From contig NHDJ01000040.1 in assembly GCA_002167265.1 (NCBI GenBank), forward strand, positions 38,878-48,855: a stretch of 9,978 nucleotides of DNA. The letters are read 5' to 3'. Made by a program: the position numbers and the translations under genes. The notes beneath the pieces are model-generated. The model saw nothing but the letters and a program-made list of their open reading frames with translations. It did no database searches and was not told where the DNA came from. Below are positions 1 to 8,035 of this stretch, in pieces (positions within the stretch are counted from its first letter, which is position 1; every line of letters begins with the position of its first letter). Source of the DNA: Verrucomicrobia bacterium TMED56. Its GTDB lineage: Bacteria > Verrucomicrobiota > Verrucomicrobiia > Opitutales > Seribacteraceae.

Positions 1-2
1 GA

Positions 3-944
3 GGTGCTCCTGATCTTTTCTTTACCGAATTCTTTAGAGTTCATGGACACTCAAGGTTAGACCCTGAAATACTCCGTTCAATTACTGAGAATCCTACCGA
101 TCGACCAGTTTTCGCCCAACTTATAGGAGAAAGTTTAGAGGATTTAAAGAGAACCATCGACGAAATACTTGAATTTCCCATAGCTGGTATTGACTTAAAT
201 TTAGGCTGTCCAGCCCCAAGAGTATACAAAAAGAATGTCGGTGGTGGATTGTTGAGGGATCCTGATAGAATTGACGAAATTTTGTCTGTCCTAAGAAAGT
301 CTACATTTGGAAATTTGTCTGTTAAAATGAGATTTGGATTTCAGGATGACCAGCATTTTCAGGATATTTTGCACATCCTAATCTCCCATCAGATTGATTT
401 GTTGAGTCTGCATGCAAGAACCGTTCGGGGTGGCTACAAATCTGATCCAGAGTATGGTTATGTTTCAGAAGCTGCTGTTCAATTAAATGAAACTTGTCCG
501 GTATTTTTAAATGGTAATGTCTCTTCTGCCAGAGATGGAATTGAACTCAATTCATTTCATGGATCAAGGGGAGTCATGATTGGTAGGGCTGCGATTGCGA
601 ATCCTTGGATTTTTAGACAGATTAAAGAATTGAGAGATGGTCAAAAGGCTTTTGAGCCAAAGCTTGGTGATTTATTTGGATACCTTGTAGAACTGTATGA
701 GGAATTGGCACGGCCTTCTATGCACGAAGAAAAGCGAGTATCTAGAATGAAAAAATTTCTTAATTACATTGGAATGTCGCTGGAGGGGAAGGGGTCTTTT
801 CTTGATGAAATGAGGAGATCAACTTCTAAAAAAGAACTTTTTTCTACCTTTTCAAAGCACCTTACTACCGATGGGCAATCATGTATGCCGATACCTTACA
901 GTTCGCCTAGCAGGAGGCAATCAGCATTTGCTCTGAAATCATGA
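3..944 (+). CDS. dus: tRNA-dihydrouridine synthase, 5' end missing (DusC-like)
   Basis: This flavoenzyme reduces specific uridines in tRNA to dihydrouridine using FMN and NADPH, in the cytoplasm. The frame is open from the first bases of the window, so the start lies upstream; 313 residues are visible and about 20-30 N-terminal residues of the TIM barrel are probably missing. Numbering from the first visible residue, the signature NLGCPAP holds the catalytic Cys at 69 and is followed by a Gly-rich GGGLL. Expected FMN contacts are Lys108 (KMRFGF), His137 (SLHARTVRGGY), Asn170-Gly171 and Gly194-Arg195 (MIGRAA). The early TEFFRV segment resembles E. coli DusC more than DusB, but the subfamily is uncertain. 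After the helical domain a Ser/Arg/Pro-rich tail of about 25 residues looks like a lineage-specific extension. The stop overlaps the lnt start as ATGA, so the two genes are probably translationally coupled. The family call is secure; which uridine it modifies cannot be told from sequence. Confidence 0.93.
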   Translation, partial: GAPDLFFTEFFRVHGHSRLDPEILRSITENPTDRPVFAQLIGESLEDLKRTIDEILEFPIAGIDLNLGCPAPRVYKKNVGGGLLRDPDRIDEILSVLRKSTFGNLSVKMRFGFQDDQHFQDILHILISHQIDLLSLHARTVRGGYKSDPEYGYVSEAAVQLNETCPVFLNGNVSSARDGIELNSFHGSRGVMIGRAAIANPWIFRQIKELRDGQKAFEPKLGDLFGYLVELYEELARPSMHEEKRVSRMKKFLNYIGMSLEGKGSFLDEMRRSTSKKELFSTFSKHLTTDGQSCMPIPYSSPSRRQSAFALKS

Positions 945-2545
945 CTCCATTAAATTTGTTAAGAGGGCACTTGGAAAGTTTTATGAGAAATTGGCTTCCA
1001 GGTTTTTTTGCAACAGGAGCTAGTTTTCTCCTTTTATGGTGGGCCCAACCTCCAAATCATTTTCCTGAAGCGGCTTACTTTTTTTTAATACCCTGTTTGC
1101 TATGGCTTTATTCGCAACCGGATAAAGGCAAAATTCTTCTGACAGTCTTTGTCTGTGCGTTCCTATATTCCGTTGGGCTGGTTGGTTGGATTCGTCATGT
1201 TTCATTAAGTGGTATGCTTTTAGCATCTATCGTTATTGGAGGTTACTATTTCCCCTGGTTCTATTTGACAAGCCGATGGATTAGGGCTGCCAGTCATGGA
1301 TCATTGGCAATCCGCCTTTCTTGCTTACTTGGGCTTTCTTCGTTGTGGGTTTTAGTTGAATGGATGAGGAGCAGTTTTACCTTGGGCTTTCCTTGGTGCC
1401 CGCTTTCCGTTTCTCAATGGGAAAGACCTGCAATCCTTCAATTAGTTCCTTTTGCAGGCGGTTGGATAGTGTCATTTTTTCTAGTTTTCTTTAACCTATC
1501 TCTTGCGTCTTATCTTCACCATTTGCTGGTTCGCCGACACTCCGCCAAAAGCAAGGGTGCCTTTACTTCAATGTGTCCGGAGTTTTACCTTTGTATGTTT
1601 TTTTTCCTTGGTATGCTTAGTCCGATTCTTTTCAAGAACACATATTCGAACGGAAGCGACAAGGTTTCGATTCGAGTTGGTATTTGCCAGCCGTATCTTC
1701 TTGAAAAATGGTCCCCTGAAAACATCAAAAAAAATAAACAAACCCTTATCGAACAGACAAAACTCCTTGGCTCATTGTCTCCCGATTTAATCGTTTGGCC
1801 GGAAGCCTCCACTCCCTATGCGGTCAATTTGGACCGTCAATGGGTTGAGGATTTAAGCAAAGAAGTTTCAGCTCCCATTTTAGCTGGTGCAATAGTGAAG
1901 GAACCCGAAGCAAGTTACAATTGTGTTGTAAAAATAAATCCCGATACAGGACTGGACTCAAAGAGATATTCTAAACAAATCCTCGTACCATTTGGAGAAT
2001 TTATACCTTTTCCCTTTAACTACATTCCTGGCATTAAGCGTTTGGTGGGTCCTGTGGGAGAGTTCTCTTCAGGTAAAAGTTTGAAATCCTTCACATTTCA
2101 AAACGACAAAAATGAAACCTTATCAATTATTCCAATTATTTGTTACGAGGATATTTTCCCGGATTTATTTAAAGATCTTCCGTCGTCTTCTCACACAATG
2201 TTATTTGTTACCACTAATGACGCATGGTTTGGTGAAGAGGGTTGCGCTGAACAGCATGCGGCTCATTCAGTTATGAGAGCTCTTGAATGCGGTATGCCTG
2301 TTTTGAGATGCGGGAATGCCGGCTGGTCGGGCTGGATAACTCCAAAGGGTTCAATTCGAACTGTTTTGCTTGATGAGGACAAAAGTGTTTATTTCAGGGG
2401 TGCTTCTGTTTTGAACTTGGAGGTTGATCCTCTAGTCTCTACATTTTACAAAAAAAACGGGAATTATTTTGTAGCATTGTGTTTCGTTTTTGTCATATTG
2501 AGCTCTTTTACTTTGAGAAAATATTTTCAAGATATTGCAAAATAA
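941..2545 (+). CDS. lnt: Apolipoprotein N-acyltransferase
   Basis: Lnt is an inner-membrane enzyme that transfers a fatty acyl chain from a phospholipid to the free N-terminal amine of diacylglyceryl-modified lipoproteins, the last step of lipoprotein maturation before outer-membrane sorting. The 534 residues match the family (E. coli about 512). Hydrophobic segments at roughly 20-35, 43-58, 65-82, 89-109, 124-139, 165-195 and 213-231, plus one near the C-terminus at 508-525, fit the usual eight-helix plan. The segment around WVLVEWMRSSFTLGFPW (135-152) is a Lnt hallmark. The nitrilase-like periplasmic domain (about 243-495) has all three catalytic residues: Glu288 in VWPEAS, Lys345 in YSKQILVPFGE, and Cys401 in ICYED. 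Glu353 and Tyr402-Glu403 match the family's accessory active-site residues. The ATG at 941 is preferred over the in-frame ATG at 983 because it gives the ATGA overlap with dus. No SD sequence is present. High confidence. Confidence 0.97.
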   Translation: MTPLNLLRGHLESFMRNWLPGFFATGASFLLLWWAQPPNHFPEAAYFFLIPCLLWLYSQPDKGKILLTVFVCAFLYSVGLVGWIRHVSLSGMLLASIVIGGYYFPWFYLTSRWIRAASHGSLAIRLSCLLGLSSLWVLVEWMRSSFTLGFPWCPLSVSQWERPAILQLVPFAGGWIVSFFLVFFNLSLASYLHHLLVRRHSAKSKGAFTSMCPEFYLCMFFFLGMLSPILFKNTYSNGSDKVSIRVGICQPYLLEKWSPENIKKNKQTLIEQTKLLGSLSPDLIVWPEASTPYAVNLDRQWVEDLSKEVSAPILAGAIVKEPEASYNCVVKINPDTGLDSKRYSKQILVPFGEFIPFPFNYIPGIKRLVGPVGEFSSGKSLKSFTFQNDKNETLSIIPIICYEDIFPDLFKDLPSSSHTMLFVTTNDAWFGEEGCAEQHAAHSVMRALECGMPVLRCGNAGWSGWITPKGSIRTVLLDEDKSVYFRGASVLNLEVDPLVSTFYKKNGNYFVALCFVFVILSSFTLRKYFQDIAK

Positions 2546-2567
2546 CAAAACTTCTTTCTAAAAGATT

Positions 2568-3464
2568 ATGACTCAAATCAACTACGATTTTTTAATTCAC
2601 CAAATTAGGCGCGACTTGCCCACCCTTCCTACGATTGTTAATGAATTGACTAATATTCTTGAGGATCAAAATGCTGCAACAACCATGGTTGAGGACATCG
2701 TCACGGCCGACCAGGCTATGTCAGCCAAAATTCTTCGCGTCGCTAATACTACTTTCTTTAGGGGGGCTGGTGATCGAGTCAAAGATGTAAATCAAGCGAT
2801 TGGTAATGTTGGATTCGATAAAGTAAAGGATGTTGTTTTGAATAATTCAGTGTTTAAACTTTTTAAAGATAAGGATGAGGAACAGTTTAGCTTAACTGGC
2901 CTTTGGAAACACAGTCTTGGAGTAGGTTCAATTTCTCGGGAAATTGCAAAATTCCTAGGCAAGCCCTGGCACGAAACAGCATACACATGCGGTTTGGTTC
3001 ATGATATTGGAAAAGTGGCTAGATATAAGTTAGACGAGTTGGATAATACAGAGTTTTTCCTTAAGGATTCAAAGCTTGCTGTTAAAAAATCAATCAGCTT
3101 CTTCAATGCAGAATTAGTTAACCAAAGTGCAAGGCATGATTATTTGGGTTATTTACTTTGTAAAAATTGGGGTTTGTCCTCCTGGGTTGAGAGTGTTGTC
3201 ATGTGGCACCACGAACACAATTTGGAAAAGAGACAGGGGGTTCCATCTGCAGAATGTCACTCATTGGTTGACATTGTAATCGTTGCGAATTGGTTGGCAC
3301 ATCATAACAAGTTTGGGTTCAGTGGTCATGAAACAGTGGATGTACCTTCAGAGGCACTGTTGAGCCGTCTCAACATTAACCAAAATCATTTAAACCTTTT
3401 ACAGGAGCAAGTCTCTTCTACTTTAGAAGAAACCAAAGAGTTCTGTGACTTGTTGGACTCGTGA
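2568..3464 (+). CDS. HDOD-domain signalling protein
   Basis: A stand-alone HDOD protein of 298 residues, probably cytosolic, with no receiver, GAF, EAL or other partner domain visible. HDOD proteins are regulatory relatives of HD hydrolases, often tied to cyclic-di-GMP, stress or cell-cycle signalling; many have lost catalysis. The HDOD core runs from LPTLPTIV (17-24) to about residue 245: the helical VTADQAMSAKILRVAN segment (45-60), then the HD-like half. Unlike the classic degenerate version, this one shows a complete-looking series of HD/HD-GYP-type ligands: His115, His145-Asp146 (GLVHDIGK), His190 (HDYLG, the HxxxG motif), His214-His215 and Asp235. The C-terminal 45 residues are a helical tail. 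It begins 22 nt after lnt without an SD and is followed by an intrinsic terminator, so it probably ends the dus-lnt transcript. The domain call is firm; the signal and output are unknown. Confidence 0.9.
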   Translation: MTQINYDFLIHQIRRDLPTLPTIVNELTNILEDQNAATTMVEDIVTADQAMSAKILRVANTTFFRGAGDRVKDVNQAIGNVGFDKVKDVVLNNSVFKLFKDKDEEQFSLTGLWKHSLGVGSISREIAKFLGKPWHETAYTCGLVHDIGKVARYKLDELDNTEFFLKDSKLAVKKSISFFNAELVNQSARHDYLGYLLCKNWGLSSWVESVVMWHHEHNLEKRQGVPSAECHSLVDIVIVANWLAHHNKFGFSGHETVDVPSEALLSRLNINQNHLNLLQEQVSSTLEETKEFCDLLDS

Positions 3465-3478
3465 ATTAGAGTTTGTTT

Positions 3479-3506
3479 AAAACAGCACTATTTTATGCTG
3501 TTTTTT
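3479..3506 (+). terminator. Rho-independent terminator after HDOD gene
   Basis: A 9-bp perfect stem, AAAACAGCA (3479-3487) with TGCTGTTTT (3496-3504), encloses an 8-nt loop and overlaps a run of six T (3501-3506). It begins 14 nt after the HDOD stop. The arrangement is a textbook intrinsic terminator and separates the dus-lnt-HDOD unit from the gap operon. The A-rich 5' arm means it could also work weakly on the opposite strand, but no gene reads in from that side. Confidence 0.85.
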
Positions 3507-4608
<1,102 letters not shown>

Positions 4609-4641
4609 CTTAAATTTAAAAGTTTAAGGAGTAGATCCTTA
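4609..4641 (+). promoter_or_regulatory. Tandem inverted repeats in the gap-pgk spacer
   Basis: Two small hairpins can form in this 45-nt spacer. CTTAAA (4609-4614) pairs with TTTAAG (4623-4628) across an 8-nt loop, and TAAGGA (4625-4630) pairs with TCCTTA (4636-4641) across GTAGA. They share bases 4625-4628, so they are mutually exclusive. The second buries AAGGAG (4626-4631), the only strong SD-like string at a gene junction in the window, and this lies 22 nt from the pgk ATG, too far for a normal SD. No T-run follows, so neither is an intrinsic terminator. The structures might affect processing or differential expression; that is speculation. Confidence 0.4.
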
Positions 4642-4653
4642 CATAGCCCTCTC

Positions 4654-5853
4654 ATGCTAAGCGTTAAGACAATTGAAGACCTGTCCGTTCATGGTCAAAG
4701 AGTGTTCGTGCGGGTTGACTTTAATGTGCCACTGGATTCCGACGGTTCAGTTACAGACGAGTCCAGGATAAATGCTGCTTTGCCGACTATTAAAAAGCTG
4801 CAAGAAGGTGGGGCAAAAGTAATCTTGGCAAGTCATCTGGGTCGGCCAAAGGGTATTCGGCAAGAGTCCATGAGTTTGGCCCCAGTTGCACCAGTTTTAG
4901 CGAGTAAACTTGGTTGCCCTGTTTTGTTTTTAAATGACTGTATTGGTGAGGAAATTGAGAATGCAGTGAATTCTTTGGCAGACGGACAAGTAGCTCTTTT
5001 GGAAAACTTAAGATTTCACAAGGGGGAGACAGAAAACGATCCAAGCTTTTCTTTAGAGCTGGCAAAATTATGTGATGTTTTTGTTAACGATGCTTTTGGA
5101 ACTGCACATCGTGCCCATGCTTCGACTTTTGGGGTTGCCAAGTTGCTTAATCAGAAAGTCTCGGGTTATTTGATTGCGAAAGAATTAGAATTTCTCGGAA
5201 GTAAAACTTCTTCACCGGAAAGACCCTTCGTTGTAATACTCGGAGGGGCTAAGGTTAGTGACAAAATAACTGTAATCGATAAATTATTAGATAAAGCGGA
5301 TGTCATTATCATTGGAGGCGCAATGGCTTACACTTTTGCCCTAGCCAATGGTATGGGTGTCGGTGATAGTTTGTGTGAGCCAGACAAGATTGATTTAGCA
5401 AAAGATGCACTCGCTAAAGCTGAGCATAAAGGAGTTAAGTTTCTTTTACCTTTGGACACTCTTATTACGGATAATTTGGATTTTGGCTCTAAAAAGCTTG
5501 GGAATTCAAGAGTTGTAGAGGGAGACATCCCTATTGGTTGGGAAGGTGTGGATATTGGTCCAAAGACGATTGAAGTTTTTCAAAATACGGTTAACGAGGC
5601 TAAAACTATCCTTTGGAATGGCCCTATGGGAGTTTTTGAAATCCCTGATTCGAGTAAAGGCACTTTCGCAATGGCAGAAGCGGTCGCGAAAAGTTCTTCT
5701 CTTTCAATCATTGGAGGTGGAGACAGTGTAAAAGCCATTAATCAAAGCGGTTTTTCCTCTGATGTTACATTTATGAGTACCGGTGGCGGAGCATCATTGG
5801 AGTTCCTTGAGGGTAAAGAACTGCCTGGCGTTTCAGTTCTCGATCAAAATTAA
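4654..5853 (+). CDS. pgk: Phosphoglycerate kinase
   Basis: A cytosolic enzyme that transfers phosphate between 1,3-bisphosphoglycerate and ADP, giving 3-phosphoglycerate and ATP. At 399 residues it is full length for a bacterial PGK. The N-terminal substrate domain shows VRVDFNVPL (19-27), SHLGRPKG (60-67), ENLRFHKGE (117-125) and AHRAH (151-155), whose basic residues bind 3-phosphoglycerate. The C-terminal nucleotide domain shows LGGAKVSDKI (196-205), WNGPMGVFE (321-329) and GGGDSVKA (354-361), ending in STGGGASLEFLEGKELPG. The start at 4654 is the only one that fits: no ATG, GTG or TTG lies in frame between the gap stop and this codon. It lies 45 nt after gap and 19 nt before tpiA, so it is almost certainly cotranscribed. 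All key residues look intact. Confidence 0.98.
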   Translation: MLSVKTIEDLSVHGQRVFVRVDFNVPLDSDGSVTDESRINAALPTIKKLQEGGAKVILASHLGRPKGIRQESMSLAPVAPVLASKLGCPVLFLNDCIGEEIENAVNSLADGQVALLENLRFHKGETENDPSFSLELAKLCDVFVNDAFGTAHRAHASTFGVAKLLNQKVSGYLIAKELEFLGSKTSSPERPFVVILGGAKVSDKITVIDKLLDKADVIIIGGAMAYTFALANGMGVGDSLCEPDKIDLAKDALAKAEHKGVKFLLPLDTLITDNLDFGSKKLGNSRVVEGDIPIGWEGVDIGPKTIEVFQNTVNEAKTILWNGPMGVFEIPDSSKGTFAMAEAVAKSSSLSIIGGGDSVKAINQSGFSSDVTFMSTGGGASLEFLEGKELPGVSVLDQN

Positions 5854-5872
5854 AATCATTACAAGTTTTCTC

Positions 5873-6637
5873 ATGTCTAGAAAAAATTTAATTGCAGGTA
5901 ACTGGAAGATGAATACGACAGCCTCGGAATCTGTCGATTTGATTAATGAAATAAATTCCATTGTAGGTCAGCAGACGCACACACAGGTTTGTATTTGCCC
6001 ACCTTTTACTTCTCTGCAGAAAGCTTCAGGCTTAGTTGAGCAATCCGCTGTTAGCTTGGGTGCACAAAATATGTCCGCTGAACCTTCTGGTGCCTTTACG
6101 GGTGAGATTTCGGCATCTATGCTACGCGACCTGTATGTTTCCTATGTTATACTTGGGCACAGTGAAAGGCGTCAGTATTTCGGTGAAACAAACCAAACCA
6201 TTAATAAAAAAGTTCTGGCTGCCACCCAAAATAATCTCAAGCCTATTTACTGCATAGGTGAAACACTTGAAGAAAGGGAATCAGGAAAGACACTCGATGT
6301 AGTTAGAAGCCAAGTTCGTGAAGGCCTTGAGAGCTATCCGGTCAGTGAAATCGATAACCTTGTCATGGCTTATGAACCGGTTTGGGCTATTGGTACTGGG
6401 AAGACAGCAACTGATGAGATGGCTCAAGAAGTTCATGCTTTTACCCGGACGCTCTTATCTGAACTATTTGGAGATGCACCTGCTTCCAGCGTCAGAATTC
6501 TTTATGGTGGGTCTATGAAACCTGAGAACGCAAAGGGATTACTTTCTCAAACCGATGTAGACGGTGGATTAATTGGTGGTGCTTCTTTGAGTGCAAAATC
6601 ATTTTGTTCTATTGTAGAAGCTTCGATCAATTCCTGA
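5873..6637 (+). CDS. tpiA: Triosephosphate isomerase
   Basis: A cytosolic TIM-barrel enzyme that interconverts dihydroxyacetone phosphate and glyceraldehyde 3-phosphate. The ATG at 5873 gives 254 residues, normal for the family, and puts the conserved AGNWKMN immediately at the N-terminus. The frame stays open upstream to an ATG at 5783, but that would add 30 residues inside pgk and has no family support. Catalytic residues are all present: Asn10 and Lys12, His96 in ILGHSERR, and Glu168 in AYEPVWAIGTGKTAT, which also contains the mobile phosphate-gripping loop 6. YGGSMKPEN (211-219) and the GGLIGGASL segment (231-239) complete the phosphate site. It is the last gene of the gap-pgk-tpiA operon. 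Unlike many bacteria where secG follows tpiA, here a convergent gene follows. Confidence 0.98.
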   Translation: MSRKNLIAGNWKMNTTASESVDLINEINSIVGQQTHTQVCICPPFTSLQKASGLVEQSAVSLGAQNMSAEPSGAFTGEISASMLRDLYVSYVILGHSERRQYFGETNQTINKKVLAATQNNLKPIYCIGETLEERESGKTLDVVRSQVREGLESYPVSEIDNLVMAYEPVWAIGTGKTATDEMAQEVHAFTRTLLSELFGDAPASSVRILYGGSMKPENAKGLLSQTDVDGGLIGGASLSAKSFCSIVEASINS

Positions 6638-6653
6638 TTTCACCCTAATTTTG

Positions 6654-6671
6654 AGCAAACTCAAGTTTGCT
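6654..6671. terminator. Perfect inverted repeat between convergent tpiA and bcp
   Basis: AGCAAACT (6654-6661) and AGTTTGCT (6664-6671) form a perfect 8-bp inverted repeat separated by two bases; the RNA would realistically use 6-7 bp with a 4-6 nt loop. It lies in the 36-nt spacer between two converging genes and ends 2 nt before the bcp stop codon on the other strand, the right place for a bidirectional terminator. Neither side carries a T-run, so as an intrinsic terminator it is atypical. It may instead protect 3' ends or stop transcription with Rho. Confidence 0.5.
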
Positions 6672-6673
6672 AA

Positions 6674-7147
6674 CTATCTGCTCTGAATATATTCCAGAAT
6701 CAAGGAGGTATGCAATTTAGGTTTAACTTTCAAAAAAGTTTTTAACACCAAGCCGTTTTCTCCAATCAGAAAACTTGTTCTGTGAATGCCATCAAACGTG
6801 CGACCCATAAACTTTTTTTCTCCCCATACTCCAAAAGACTTTGCCAAAGCGTGGTCCTGATCCATCAGTAGTGGAAAGGATAGGGTGTATTTTTCCTTAA
6901 ATTTCTGGTGTGATTTGAAAGAACCTCCTGATACTCCGAGGACGATTATATTTTTTTTGGAAAATTCATTCATTTCATCTTTAATACCACAAGCTTGAAT
7001 AATACAACCTGGGGTATTATCTCTGGGGTAAAAATACAGGAGATATTTTTTGCCCATTAAATCTGCTGATGAAAAGGTTTTTCCTTTTTCATCTGTGGTT
7101 TTGAAATATGGTACAGTTTCGCCCTCTGCGATGGGATTGTATTTCAT
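6674..7147 (-). CDS. bcp: Thiol peroxidase, BCP/PrxQ family, cytosolic
   Basis: A thioredoxin-fold peroxidase that reduces hydrogen peroxide and organic hydroperoxides through a reactive cysteine and is then recycled by thioredoxin. It has 157 residues, no signal peptide, and resembles E. coli BCP along its whole length (YFYPRDNTPGC; FGVWGEKKFMGRTFDGIHRTSFLI). The peroxidatic Cys48 sits in the PxxxTxxC motif with Thr45, the probable resolving Cys53 is five residues on as in E. coli BCP, and Arg123 is the expected active-site arginine. The residue after the peroxidatic Cys is Ile49, where the family nearly always has Thr. Its start overlaps the yhbY-like stop by one base (TAATG), so the two are probably coupled. 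It is the last gene of the minus-strand cluster. Confidence 0.95.
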   Translation of the reverse strand: MKYNPIAEGETVPYFKTTDEKGKTFSSADLMGKKYLLYFYPRDNTPGCIIQACGIKDEMNEFSKKNIIVLGVSGGSFKSHQKFKEKYTLSFPLLMDQDHALAKSFGVWGEKKFMGRTFDGIHRTSFLIGENGLVLKTFLKVKPKLHTSLILEYIQSR

Positions 7148-7410
7148 TAAGGGTACTTAACAAATGTCATCGTTTTCCCCACATGCTCAATAAGTGTAAT
7201 ATTGAGGTCTTCAGAAATGATTTGTATGGTACTATCTCTCTGCTGTTTTGAACCTTGATGGGAAAACTTAATCATACCGTCCCGGTTAATTATTAATTTG
7301 GCTTCCTCTGCAAAGTTTTGTGAAAAGCCGTTTTTGCCAATTTTCAAATCAACGGTGCGGACTTTCGCTACCGCTTTTAGTTTTCTGCGTTCTCTTCCGC
7401 TTATCGACAT
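7147..7410 (-). CDS. YhbY/CRM-family RNA-binding protein
   Basis: A basic protein of 87 residues related to E. coli YhbY, a single CRM (CRS1-YhbY) domain that binds pre-50S ribosomal particles. Visible family features are an N-terminal basic helix ending in LKAVAKVR (12-19), the exposed GxxG loop in IGKNGF (24-29), then a helix and MIKF (46-49) in place of the common ELIKV, and a C-terminal IEHVGKTMTFVKYP matching the family's IGKTLVLYR ending. It is slightly shorter than E. coli YhbY (97) because it lacks the tail after the last strand. It lies 13 nt after the exported peroxiredoxin gene and shares one base with bcp. The domain call is good although the sequence is diverged; a ribosome-assembly role is inferred from the family. 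Confidence 0.85.
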   Translation of the reverse strand: MSISGRERRKLKAVAKVRTVDLKIGKNGFSQNFAEEAKLIINRDGMIKFSHQGSKQQRDSTIQIISEDLNITLIEHVGKTMTFVKYP

Positions 7411-7423
7411 TGGATTAAGGCAA

Positions 7424-7987
7424 TCATTGTTTAAGCTTGGAGAAGAACTTCATAGCTTGCTCACTGTCTTGAGTAGCTTGTGTATTCTCCTTTTTGTAGA
7501 GAATCTTACCAGTTCTTGAAATCATGAATGTCCATCTTTTTGTTGTGACACCTCGCTCTAATGTAAAGCGTTCCCCTGAAACAAACTTTTGGATATTACC
7601 GCCTTTAGCTGTAGGAACGCCGAATGCTTTAGCTACGGTGCCCTTATAATCAGATAATAAGGTGAAGTTTAGCTCTTCGGATTCCTTGAAAAGTTTAAGG
7701 TTTTCCTTTTTGTCGCCGCTTATACCAATTACCTCAAAATTAATATCCTTCCAGTTTTTATATTCTTCCTTATATGAACATGCTTGCTTCGTGCAACCAC
7801 CGGTCATTGCTGCGGGATAAAAAAATATTAGCAGGTTCTTTTTATTAATAAATTCACTGGAATTCCACATTTTCCCATTTGCATCAGGCAGGGTGATTGA
7901 AGGTGCTATTGAACCTACTTCAGCGGCAATTCCAAATAAGGTAGAGAAAAGTAAAATAAGTGCATTAACTATGGTTTTTTTCTTCAT
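7424..7987 (-). CDS. Exported peroxiredoxin, BCP/PrxQ type
   Basis: A 187-residue peroxiredoxin with a Sec-type signal peptide: three lysines at positions 2-4, a hydrophobic stretch to about residue 20, and a likely cleavage site after Ala22 (GIAA before EVG). There is no lipobox cysteine, so it is probably soluble in the periplasm. The mature domain starts with the usual GSIAPSITLPDANGK. The peroxidatic Cys65 lies in PAAMTGGCTKQAC with Thr62; Cys70 is spaced like the resolving Cys of BCP, and Arg151 (KRWTFMI) is the expected catalytic arginine. TGGC replaces the common TPGC. It should detoxify peroxides in the envelope, with an unidentified periplasmic thiol reductant. It lies 48 nt after the SDR gene and 13 nt before the yhbY-like gene. 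The ATG at 7987 fits the signal peptide; no SD is present. Confidence 0.92.
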   Translation of the reverse strand: MKKKTIVNALILLFSTLFGIAAEVGSIAPSITLPDANGKMWNSSEFINKKNLLIFFYPAAMTGGCTKQACSYKEEYKNWKDINFEVIGISGDKKENLKLFKESEELNFTLLSDYKGTVAKAFGVPTAKGGNIQKFVSGERFTLERGVTTKRWTFMISRTGKILYKKENTQATQDSEQAMKFFSKLKQ

Positions 7988-8007
7988 AATGAAATCGAAA
8001 CTTGGGG

Positions 8008-8019
8008 ACTGTTCACAGT
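8008..8019. repeat. Short inverted repeat between SDR and exported peroxiredoxin genes
   Basis: ACTGT-TC-ACAGT forms a 5-bp inverted repeat with a 2-bp centre, 21-32 bp upstream of the peroxiredoxin start on the minus strand. It could be a small operator for a dimeric regulator, which would suggest the peroxiredoxin has its own promoter. Arms this short are expected often by chance, so this is only a candidate. I see no convincing -35/-10 pair in the 48-nt spacer. Confidence 0.2.
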
Positions 8020-8035
8020 ACAGGAAATAATTTTT

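Noticed and set aside
1503..1812. Open frames on both strands inside lnt (1503-1790 plus, 1585-1812 minus)
   Set aside because: Shadows of a convincing lnt coding frame; no recognisable motifs or start signals.
5534..5731. Plus-strand open frame inside pgk
   Set aside because: Fully inside the intact PGK frame with family-conserved residues; no independent support.
5783..5872. 30-residue N-terminal extension of triosephosphate isomerase from an upstream in-frame ATG
   Set aside because: It lies largely inside pgk, and the conserved TIM N-terminus AGNWKMN begins just after the ATG at 5873; normal length is obtained with that start.
7298..7519. Plus-strand open frame across the yhbY-like gene and the peroxiredoxin 3' end
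   Set aside because: Antisense to two well-supported genes; translation shows no domain and the hydrophobic look is an artefact of the antisense frame.
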